A DNA stretch of 64,000 nucleotides from Selaginella moellendorffii (lineage: Eukaryota; Streptophyta; Lycopodiopsida; Selaginellales; Selaginellaceae). This document shows, piece after piece, positions 23,301 to 32,608 of the stretch. Each line of letters opens with the position of its first letter. Within the stretch, counting starts at the first letter, position 1. The notes beneath the pieces were generated by a model. The model saw only the letters and a list, made by a program, of their open reading frames with translations, was not told the origin of the DNA and searched no databases. The position numbers and the translations under genes were made by a program. Where the stretch lies: assembly GCF_000143415.4 (NCBI RefSeq), contig NW_003314356.1, forward strand, positions 102,345 through 166,344, written 5' to 3'.

Positions 23301-24566
23301 GTTTGGGGAGTTTCCTATTGAGCATCGTCCGGGAAAATCAAATGTGGTGGCGGATGCTTTATCTCGTGTTCGTCATTTGACGATGTTACGAACACGATTT
23401 TGTCATCATTTGAGTAAGGTGGTCAGCGAGTTTGGGCACTTGGTTGAGCATGCTCAGGCTCAGGATGCTGAGGTGGCCTCTTTGCGAGACCAGATGGAAG
23501 CTCCTTTCTCATTGGTGGATGGGATTCTCTACTACAATGGCCGTGTCTATTTGCCACGGGTGGATGCGTTAATTACTCAAGTTTTATTCTACTATCATGA
23601 TCGTTCAGAGGCCGGTCATTTTGGGGGGAAGAAGACATATGAGTTGATTAGGCGCAACTTTTATTGGAGGAATATGAAGGCTGATATCCTCAAGTATTGT
23701 AAATCATGCGAGCTTTGTCAGCGGGTTAAGGTGCCACGGGAGAAGCCATGGGGACTTTTGCAACCTTTACCTATTCCTCAGAGCCGTTGGTGTAGTATCT
23801 CTATGGACTTCATCACTTGTTTGCCACGAACACAGAGGCAAAAGGAGCAAGTATGGGTCATAGTAGATCGGTTGACGAAGTATGTGCGGTTGTTGGCTCT
23901 TCGGAAGATTGTCACTGCCTCAGACTTGGCTGCGGTTTACTTGGAGAAGGTTTTTCCTGATTTTGGTTTGCCGGAGGACATCATTAGTGATCGAGATTCA
24001 AAGTTCACTAGTGGATTTTGGAAAAGCTTTGCAAAGGCTATGCAAGTGACTTTGAAACTCTCGAGTGGAGATCATCCTCAGACGGATGGGCAAACTGAGC
24101 GTGTGAATCAGGTGGTGGAGGATATGCTATGTTGTAGTATTGGTCAAAGGCAAGGACAGTGGGATCTATATCTTCCGTTGGTGCAATTTGCTTACAACAA
24201 TAGCCAACACAGTGGAACCAAGCTAAGTCCTTACTTTGCGATGTTTGGAAGGCATCCTCGAACAGCGGTGGAGTTGGGATTGCATTTGAGTAAGGACGTT
24301 CAAGAAAAGCTTGATTCCGAGGCAACTGATCTGGCCACAGAACTTGATGAGATTCTGGTGGTATGCAAACGGAATTTGCAAGCAGCTCAGGATAGAGCGG
24401 AGAAGTTTGCTAATGAGCATCGCCAATTCCGGGAATATAAGGTGGGTGATCTCGTCTTCGTGCGAGTGATCTTTCCGTCAAGTGAGCGGCGGAACATCTT
24501 GGTGCCTTTACGGATAGGGAAGAGTGATAAACTCTCCCATCGATATGCTGGTCCATATGAAGTTAT
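20377..24566 (+). pseudogene. Ty3/gypsy family C gag-pol, one frame, three stops
   Basis: One reading frame from the ATG at 20377 covers gag (FSGDGGVDECLAWLANVKKF; knuckle CHHCSELGHYKADC at about 21284), protease (LLDSGSDDNFV, about 21573), RT (KSPFGAPVLLVKKDG, then IFLDDILAFS at about 22590), RNase H (TCDASGYALGGVLMQEG, about 23030) and integrase (HDRSEAGHFGGKK ... CKSCELCQ; acidic residues in SMDFITCLP, SDRDSKF and QTDGQTERV; C-terminal HRYAGPYEVI). Only TAG 21343, TGA 22291 and TGA 22969 break it; no frameshift was found. Homology ends at about 24566, where a minus-strand DUF7869 gene abuts, so the C-terminus, any chromodomain and the 3' LTR are missing. Confidence 0.93.
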
Positions 24567-25732
24567 TACTGGGTCTGACAAGCATGACCATTCCTTTGCA
24601 GACCTGTACTGGATTGAATGCTGAATCCGGCTTCTTGTTCCTCGGCCCACAATAGTAATCCTCAACATCGTTATCTGTCACTGCATTTCCAGAGGACATT
24701 GTTCCGCTACTATCTGGTGCTCTGGGTTCTGGCCAAAAGGACTCTTCCAATTCTTCATATACAACCGGCCCATTTTGGATAGCAGATATAATCTTCTCCC
24801 AGTATTCGAGCAAAGGCTTGCACCTCTGAAAATAGGATTCTCCACCAAACACCAGCCCCCTCTTCCAGAAGGCAATATGCTATCTAATCCCGGCCACTAT
24901 ACTTTCCTGGTCTTTGAGTCCATCCAGGTGCATCGGCTGTGGGGAACCCTGAGGAATCATAGGTTCCCCAGTTATGGGATCTCTCTTGAAGAGTTCAATG
25001 CCGTCCACTGGCAGCCACACTGTGTCCCATTCTCTCATCTTGTACCTCATCACTGAAGCACCGTCACATATGCTGAAATGAAACTGAAGAGGCTTGGAGT
25101 GGCCAATCAGCGTTTCGGATCCGTCCCTGATGTAGCCTCTTACAAACCCCTTAAAGTCTGGAACCTCTGTCACAAGTGCAGCTTCAACAGTGCCTTTGAT
25201 GCAATTTTGGAATTCATCGTAGAGTTGTGGGAGGGTGAGGACATTGGATCGCCGGAGGGACTCTGCCAGGTGACTGAACATGGCATCGACGTCTTCATGA
25301 GTGTGCCCAACCATGAGAAAGCCAAGTGTAACCGTTTCAAATATGCCTTTGGCAACAAGCATCGCCAAGTACGCGAAGACGTACATGTTTTTGTTCTCAC
25401 TGCCAGCATTGTCTGTTTGGAACAGAAGATGGGGTGGAAGGCCACATCAGCCACAAGAACTTCCTTGAGATTCTGCTTTGTTTGGATGAGACTGTGCATT
25501 CACCGGGCGACCAGCCTCGTCGGAATGGCATGAGGCCTCACGTGATAACCCTACAATCTGACGGCCAACATATTCACTGGGATGGCATGGGGCCCCACGC
25601 GATACTGCAAGCCTTTGCTCCTCCTCCAGCTGAACCCTGTATGGGGTTCGATCGACAAGGGCCTTATGCAAGGGTTGGCCATTCAGCTCAGTCTGCGCAC
25701 TTTGCAGAGACCTTAAGTGTTTTTCTAGGGAC

Positions 25733-25894
25733 TGTAGCGCACCTTATCTCTCTCCCCTTAAGCCAACTGGAAAAGGGGCAATTACTTGATGAGAGAGCCC
25801 TTAGTGGCTATTTTATCCCCATTTATCCCCCAAGGTTCCAAGGATCCACGGTGACAGTATATCCAAATCTCATCCCATGATCACATGCGCTACA
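25733..25894 (-). repeat. TRIM 3' LTR (minus orientation)
   Basis: 162 bp, bounded by the 8-bp inverted ends TGTAGCGC and GCGCTACA; preceded on plus by the target duplication GGGAC. Confidence 0.92.
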
Positions 25895-26244
25895 CTCACC
25901 CCCCCTTCAGAGATGTCAATGTCCTCATTGATTATTGACTAACAACCCCTACTGAGCCAAGGGGAACCAGCACCTCCATTTCTGCACTCAATCTACCAAT
26001 CCTTCCATTGTGTAGACCAGCTATTTCATGTGAGGCAACTAGTCATCCACCCGTACCGCAGTCCCATAGTGGATACCTTCGTCCGTGGATACTCCACACA
26101 AGAGGAAGGACGTACGCATTGATGCCCAATACGTACGATTTCAAATTTAGGGGTAGGAATATACCTTGCTCAAGGGTATATTATACTTTTAAGTAACCAC
26201 TAATCAATGGGAATCGAACCCGTGCCATTTGCTCCGATACCAAC

Positions 26245-26406
26245 TGTAGCGCACCTTATCTCTCTCCCCTTAAGCCAACTGGAAAAGGGGCAATTGCTTG
26301 ATGAGAGAGCCCTTAGTGGGTATTTTATCCCCATTTATCCCCCAAGGTTCCAAGGATCCACGGTGACAGTATATCCAAATCTCATCCCATAATCACATGC
26401 GCTACA
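26245..26406 (-). repeat. TRIM 5' LTR (minus orientation)
   Basis: 162 bp, about 98% identical to the other LTR. On minus it is followed by GT and the primer site TGGTATCGGAGC. Confidence 0.92.
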
Positions 26407-27376
26407 GGGACGCAATCATCATGTTTGCACCCCCGCCACCCCATAGAGGTACAAAGAAGTTCCCATAGTTCTGGGCACCATGCCCATGAGCGATTATGCC
26501 AAACAGAGACACAGGCAGCTGCATGGATGAAGAGATTGCCTTGGGGGCAGGATTGAGTCGAGGTAAGCACATCTTTTTCTGGTCCATTTTGTCGTGGATG
26601 ATGCAGAGGTAAGAGTCAGGTCTCTCCATGGAAAGAATCCTGTTATGATAATATGCAGTCCTGCAGCTTCTCTGCTCGATGTTGTGGTCGAGCCGCCTTC
26701 TAACCAACGTCTCTCGCTCTTGAGCGCTGCAAGAATTCTTCGACAAAACCATTTTGATAGCAGTGCACTCGTCACACTTTGAAAAGCTTCCTATACTCAC
26801 ATCCCTGAACCTGTTGCTCCACAATCTACTAAATCTAGATTGGCTTAGCTTCCTGTAGCCATTACTCTGGAGTTCCCGATTCACATCTTCCAATATGGCC
26901 CCCTTGGTATACATGGAAGGGAGAACTTGTTGGGTGTCTCGTGTTCCATCTTCCAAGAGGCGGGTTTTATGTGGTTGCTGCTCGCTACATGTCTCGACAA
27001 ACCTCTTGAAGATTGTCTCTCCATATACAACATGACCCCTGGTTTTGTGCATACCGTCATTCCCATGGACTGCCTGTTGAACCCTTTGTTCCTCGAACTC
27101 AGTTTTGATTCTGTAGAATGTGGTTCGAGGGACTCCATAAATGATTCTCCATGCCTTCATGCAGACCAAACCCCTCTGGAAGACCATGCCCCCCACCTGA
27201 TGTTCTGAAGCATCAACAGATGACCGTAATGCCTCATACACAAAATTGCGAGTTGCCTTCCAGGACAATGTCTTGTATCTTGCTCTCTCCTCTTCAATAG
27301 CATCCCAATCAGCATGTTGACAGCACCTCCTCTTGCAACAAGCAACTGTCGAGACCATTCGAACCTCCATCGCCAT

Positions 27377-28023
27377 TTTCTGCCTTTTCGGTTCGTTGCT
27401 CAGATCCCTTTGGCTGCGCTTTAGGAAGGTGTACAGTTTTGAATGCAGCCAAGGTAGAGCTCCATTTCTGAGAGTTATGACACAACATTTAAGAACTTAA
27501 CTGCAAATGTGGATTTCCGCACAAGGGTCAGATTTCTAAAAAGATACACTAACAACAACCATCACATGTGAAGAAAAATTACACCATAATGAAGATAATC
27601 AGGCATCAGAAGGAGTGATTAGAAATGCAATTCATTCCCAGAAAACACCTATACAGGAGACATGTGAAATGGAAATTGAGACTACTCAACAAGAAGGTGA
27701 CAAAATATAGCTTCTGAGATTTTAAGAAAAAAAAAGACAAATATTACCAAAAATATGAATATCATAAAGTTCAAATTTTAAAAGATAAGCTTATATGCAG
27801 AGACTCTCAAAATCCTCTATTGATTTACCTCTGTTGCTACAGTAAACCATGAGCACCATTCCAGTCAGATTGCTACAACAGGTAGCTTTTGATGCATACT
27901 TAGACAAAAGAAAGTAATTTTACATTGCAGATGATATTGCTAAGGGACTTGTGTCTAGCATCATTCAAAGTAAGCAAAATTAAAGTGACAGAAACATAAA
28001 TATTGGATATTTCTTTCAGAGGA
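27377..28023. other. AT-rich intergenic DNA
   Basis: No open frame of note. The upstream region of the DUF7869 gene lies at its left edge and the start of the OB-fold gene to its right. The missing 3' end of family C is not here. Confidence 0.4.
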
Positions 28024-29447
28024 TAAAGAGAATGAAATTGAAAATGAAGATGACAAAGAAACCTCTGATGAATCAGGTATGTAAAAGTAATTAAGTATTT
28101 TTCAAAATAGTTGACCACGTCTTTACTCTGCAGATACAGACTCAGTTTCTAACAAAACAATGATAAATTTATCACAAGAGAAATTGAGACACATGGGGAT
28201 TGATAAAGCAATTGAAATTCGTAATATTGATGAGAGTGCAAGTATGTTACTATTTGCGGGGTATACACTGAACAGTTATGGACTACGCATGAATACTGGA
28301 CGAGTGGCAGGAAACCGACTACATGTTGACATGACAGATTTTACTGGCACTGAAACTATTACAGTATGGATGTACTCTGATGTTGCAGAGAAAATATCTC
28401 AGCAGTTTGCAAGAGGAAAATGAATTAAATTGTTTGGATTTGAGGTAGTACCAATTGTACCCAAGTATGACAGAGGCACATGGAGATATTCCTTGAAAAT
28501 CACAACTTCAACCATTATAGAAGAGTTTAACCACGAACCTCCACAGCTAAATCTTTTGGTACCAACAATGAGCATTGCTGAATTTAGCAAGTTACACAAG
28601 GGTCGTGAGTCAGTTGGCTCAGTCGAAGCTGTGATGATCAAAGCCACACAATTATTACATAATAGTGCTGAAATCACAATTTCCGACAATGCAGATGCGG
28701 AAGGCTCACTGTCTGTAAGTAAAACAGACATGAAACTAGAAAAAAAAAAAAAAAAGAATTAAAACTGTGTGCATGTGAATGGCAGGTCAAATTTTTTGAA
28801 AGCAGCATGGATATTTTCAGGGAGATGTTGACAGAATTTCTGACTGGCATTGCACCAAATAGATGCTTCATCAATTTACAAGGTGATGGTATATTCAAGC
28901 GAGCAAATGTTTCTGGGATGACAATAGTCACACGAGTGGCAAGCAATTCTAAAAATAAATATCTATCAGCGTTATATCGAGCAATTGGCACTAGCTGTAC
29001 TGGGGTAAGTACACACAAAAATAACACAAAGCACTTCTTAATTGTTTTTAAACTTAATTTATAGGTGCCTGGATGGTTCGAAATCGATAAGCTACGACCC
29101 GTGTTAATCCACACTGTCTGTAGTTCATGTAGCACGAGTGTTACACGGCAAATTGATAAAGACACGGCTGCATGTTCTTCTTGCAATTATGTTGGTCCAG
29201 TAAAACAACTTCTATCGTTGAAAGGAATATTACACATGCAGGAGACAACCAAAAATGTGAGCATTCCATCTTATATGTTGGATGTTTTATACAAGTTCAA
29301 GTCTCCATTTTTAACTTGCTGGAACAAAAACTCCACCAAAACAAAGAAGAAAATGATAATGAATCCACCACATGGCAGTTTCTTATTGGGAGAATCTGAT
29401 GATATAATAGCGTTTGCATCATCCACTCCAGTAAAACACATCCAGTG
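28024..29447 (+). CDS. OB-fold ssDNA-binding protein (RPA1/POT1-like), one in-frame TGA
   Basis: Exons about 28024-28077 (acidic), 28135-28761, 28785-29006 and 29065-29447 with short introns. Exon 2 encodes an OB-like domain (RLHVDMTDFTGTETITVWMY, then FGFEVVPIVPK). Exon 3 encodes FFESSMDIFREMLTEFLTGI and TIVTRVASN. Exon 4 has PGWFEIDKLRPVLIHTVC and a CX2C...CX2C zinc-ribbon-like pair (CSSC, about 29118; CSSC, about 29173), as in the C-terminal domain of large RPA subunits. The TGA at 28421 is one C-to-T step from CGA; an unseen intron could also remove it. Plant Helitrons often carry RPA-like genes, and a Helitron-like end lies 0.95 kb downstream; a host telomere or meiosis OB protein is an alternative. 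Confidence 0.6.
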
Positions 29448-30384
29448 AGTCCATGATCATTATACTTTCTGCTATCACAAGGTGTCTATGTAAAAGTACT
29501 GTGGTTGATTTATTAGCAAGCGATGAGCTTATGGATTATTGTGTTGTAAAGTCAAAACTCATCAAATACAACATAAATCATAGAAACTATCATTGTACAA
29601 TAGTTGAATGTTAACTGCACTTGTATACAATTAATTAAAAATGTGATTACAAACCATATCCACTTCAAGGCTCTCATATGTAGGCCAAGGTCAAAACAGT
29701 CCATGATTGTAATGCAAACGAATGCTACTAGGAATTATTCGTTCACATGCATTATACATCTCAAAGTCGTTTAGAGCTGAACCTGTTACAAATAAAATTA
29801 ATAAAATGTACAGCCTAAGTAGTTCACCACAACACTTCTTTGAAGCTTGCATTCTTATCAGTGGTGAGTGTCCTATTTAAGATAGAAATACACCCTAGAA
29901 TAAATTAGCTGTTGAAGCCTGTCCCAGTATTGGCTGGGTTCTTCTGCAAATCCACAAAATAATTTTAAAATCAAAATCATTATTATTTATTAATGATTTA
30001 TTATTAATTGATAATTATTTTGGATTAATGCACTGATTTTTTATTAGTTGATTATTATTTTGGATTGATAATTTCTCTGTCACTGTATATGCATCCAAAA
30101 TAATAATTGATTAATAAAAATACAATAATTATTATAAATATTTATAAATATATCTAATTTTCTTGCTCAAGCTGGTCGTGAGAAAAAACAATAGCCATAG
30201 AAGGCACATCTTAGAATCAAAGCTGGTGAAGCTTAGTAGCAAACCTGGTAAAGCTGTAGAATACACAGATTGGAGTCAAAGTTGTAAGTCTTAGTAGCAA
30301 TCTATAAAAATAAACATGCTAAGGGAAAGCAAAAAAGAAATAGTTTGAATAATTACAACTACATCTTTTCAAATTGAAAATATT
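29448..30384. other. AT-rich non-coding DNA
   Basis: No gene seen between the OB-fold gene and the Helitron-like terminus. Contains a strong inverted repeat at 30037-30120. Confidence 0.5.
30037..30120. repeat. AT-rich inverted repeat
   Basis: TTTTTATTAGTTGATTATT-type arm (30037-30065) pairs with 30093-30120 over about 28 nt with few mismatches around a 27-nt loop. A third, direct copy of the TAATTATTTTGGATT block lies at about 30008-30027. Confidence 0.65.
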
Positions 30385-30394
30385 CTCTACTACT

Positions 30395-30421
30395 CCCAGC
30401 GGATCTGGGGCCCCTGCTAGT
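30395..30421 (+). mobile_element. Helitron-like 3' terminus, copy b
   Basis: CCCAGC, GGA, TCTGGG (one mismatch in the stem, 30395-30409), then CTAG at 30417-30420 and T. The sequence upstream (CATCTTTTCAAATTGAAAA) is shared with copy d near 36650. Confidence 0.6.
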
Positions 30422-30427
30422 GTTAGT

Positions 30428-30469
30428 GATAGTATATCAAACACTCATTTCATGATCATATGAGCTACA
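30428..30469 (-). repeat. Relic of a TRIM LTR end
   Basis: GATAGTATATC...TCATGATCATATGAGCTACA resembles the last 42 bp of the TRIM LTR (25853-25894) with about ten differences, and is likewise followed by CTCC. It marks an older copy of the same family. Confidence 0.55.
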
Positions 30470-30560
30470 CTCCCATTTCTAAATCTTCTTTGGAGGAGCT
30501 CATCCCAAGTTAGCAACGTGGTGGAATATTTGCTAGTGATGTGGGCCAATGGGGGTGCCT

Positions 30561-30572
30561 TGGTATCAGAGC
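30561..30572 (+). other. Isolated primer binding site
   Basis: TGGTATCAGAGC, a perfect match to the initiator tRNA-Met complement. No intact LTR or gag is recognisable beside it; 30600-31000 contains only a short gag-like trace (AINLEGSLTLEPP). Confidence 0.5.
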
Positions 30573-31049
30573 TCTGAAAGTTTAATATCCTGGTAATTTG
30601 TCACTATGGAGAGTGGCACAAAAAGGCATAATCAAAGTTTTAGCAAGATGTTGACTAGAGGTGCTATAAATCTGGAAGGGAGTTTGACTCTAGAGCCTCC
30701 AAATTAAGGATCTTGGAGGAGGTGTATAATCATTGATGAAGAATAAGCCAAAGAGGAGGCTGCGAAGGGATTCCACCCACTGTTTAAAGAATATTCATTG
30801 AGAGGAGCTTCAGTAGCATTTCTAGCAGCAAGAACCAGTGCACACCAATAACAATGGATTTGACAGTAGTAGAGTCAACCACAGGCTTGACTAGAGTGGC
30901 TTGACCCTTTCCAGACCTGAAAGTGCAGCAAGAAACAATGCAAGGCCGTCAAAGTCATACATGCAAATACCAAGATTGGGCACTTGCAGTGCACAAACAC
31001 ATGCTTTATGGTGACTGTATGTCCTCCTACATGTTAAGAGGGCCTAAAA

Positions 31050-32150
31050 AAAGGCAAGGATGAGGGATTCCATCTACCTAAACCCTACTTCAAAGATGTA
31101 GTAAAGAGCATAACAATAGAAAGTTGAACTCCCTCTCCAAACCACACATCCTTAATACCACTATACTTTAGCGAGATGCACTTAATGCTCCACTTTATTT
31201 CTGGATCCACTTTTGCCAACTGTGGCATCCTAATAATGAGATTCATGTAATCGATTTTGTGAGATAAAAAGTCTCCACAATGTGGTTTTGCCAACCAACA
31301 CTTCCAAGCTCTCTACACAAGCATCAAAATGCTGTGTAGGGGTAGCTGCACTTTCAACTATATATAGAAGAACACCTCATATCACTATGTCATGCTCCTC
31401 ATCAAACTTTGCTGAAACAAAGTTTTTATCACTTATTGTCTAGTAAAATCTGCACTGGACGGCCACAGAATACACCCTCCAGCATTAAAGTTGATGCATG
31501 AGTGTCCTCAACTGCCATCTTGTTTCACACACAATTGAGTCAATGATCAACAGTCAAAAGCCTCTTCCTCCAACCAAAATGATCTTCTTCATCATCCTCC
31601 CACTACAAAATCTTCAACTTTTTAATTTCTGACATACCGCATTAGAAGATTGACCATTTGTCTTGCTCTGCTGCTTATTCTTTAGCTGTAGGCAATCAGC
31701 CTTGTAGTGCCAAGCTCACCACAATGATGACAATGTTGTCCACAAAGAACTTCTATTTTTTTAACCATTCTTATTCAGAGTAGCCACTATAAACTTCAAC
31801 TTGTAATGTTTGTTCTTGTCCTTGTATCCATGACAATCATCACTACAATTCTCAATTAAAAATCTCCTTGAACACTTATGGGACTTGTGATTGTCATTGT
31901 CAAGTCAATAAGCCATATTAAAGAGCTCCTCTAAACTCTTTGTAGGTTGGGAATGATGCAAGTGCTACCTCATGCTCTCACTGTGAATGCCATCAATGAA
32001 GTAGGACTTGTTCTGATTAGGATTAATTTTTATCTAAAGGACAACATATAACTTATAACCACACTTCGTGCAAGATCTAACACTGTGAGATTAACACCAC
32101 CCTAGATTATTTTCCTTAAGCTGGTCCAGTGAGCTGGAGCAATACTATGA
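31050..32150 (-). pseudogene. Degenerate family C gag-protease copy
   Basis: The minus strand at 31085-31294 encodes KVDPEIKWSIKCISLKYSG and DVWFGEGVQ, matching family C at about 21810-21900. Further right, the complement of 31660-31745 carries the family C zinc knuckle (ACACTACAAGGCTGATTG-like block), and about 31900-32020 matches its capsid part. Many frameshifts and stops. An old, truncated relic in inverted orientation to the copy at 20377. Confidence 0.75.
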
Positions 32151-32608
32151 AACCACTTGTAAAACGAAGAGACATATCAAGAAGTACATAAAAAAGAAGT
32201 ATAGGGCATCTGCGCACTCTTTTCTCCATATAAAAGAGTGAGCAACTATTTCTTGTTTAAATAATGTCTAAATGGGCTAGTTTCATACTTTGATGAAAAT
32301 ATATACTCTTCAACCTCTTGTAGAAACCAGGATTAGCTTTGGGTTTTATATATTATTTTGATTTGGAAAGAAAGTTCTGTAGAGCTTCAATTCGAGCCTC
32401 AATCCCGTAGCAGTTATCTAAAGAGAGGGCACATGAGAACGGATGGAGACTCAATAAAAAAGACCTGAATTTTGATGCCTCAATGTATTAACTGCTCTTG
32501 GCACTCTTTCATCCCCAGAGCTTGCACTCCTGAAAGATGATTTGTCACTGGCAGTTTCTAAACCTTCCATAATAGCATATCTGCAGTTCATATTGAGTTA
32601 GCAAATGC

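Larger units (their letters stand above)
25733..26406 (-). mobile_element. TRIM: miniature LTR retrotransposon
   Basis: Two 162-bp LTRs (25733-25894 and 26245-26406), TGTAGCGC...GCGCTACA, differ at three positions. The interior is only 350 bp with no coding capacity. GGGAC flanks both sides (25728-25732 and 26407-26411), a perfect 5-bp target duplication. On minus, a primer site TGGTATCGGAGC (about 26242-26231) follows the LTR and a G-rich polypurine tract (minus AAGGGGGGGTGAG) precedes the other LTR, so it is oriented minus. It interrupts the DUF7869 gene. The three LTR differences imply a fairly recent insertion. Confidence 0.93.
24567..27376 (-). pseudogene. DUF7869-type protein gene, split by a TRIM
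   Basis: N-terminal part, 27376 down to about 26407: a Cys/His-rich start, a helix-turn-helix-like segment (KAWRIIYGVPRTTFYRIK), FSKCDECTAIKMVLSK, then CIIHDKMDQKKMCLPRL and FGIIAHGHG. After the TRIM (25733-26406) the gene resumes, and at about 25415-24880 has a DN..SENKNMYVFAYLAM segment and FLMVGHTHEDVDAMFSHL, with a tail to about 24570. The HDK, DN and HTHED motifs resemble the spaced acidic residues of RNase H-fold transposases, but that is inference. The family is known in plants and oomycetes without an established function. The frame between 25730 and 25420 is unclear and may hold an intron or lesions. Confidence 0.7.

Noticed and set aside
25434-25880. 148-codon plus-strand ORF ending in the TRIM LTR
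   Set aside because: Antisense to the DUF7869 gene and running into an LTR; it resembles no family.
26195-26244. Possible tRNA gene (GGTTCGATTCCC next to a tRNA-like 3' complement)
   Set aside because: There is no full cloverleaf or acceptor stem; the sequence is the primer site and leader of a TRIM.
25733-26406. A simple direct duplication or CRISPR-like repeat
   Set aside because: The 162-bp repeats have TG...CA ends, a primer site, a purine tract and a 5-bp target duplication, so they are LTRs.
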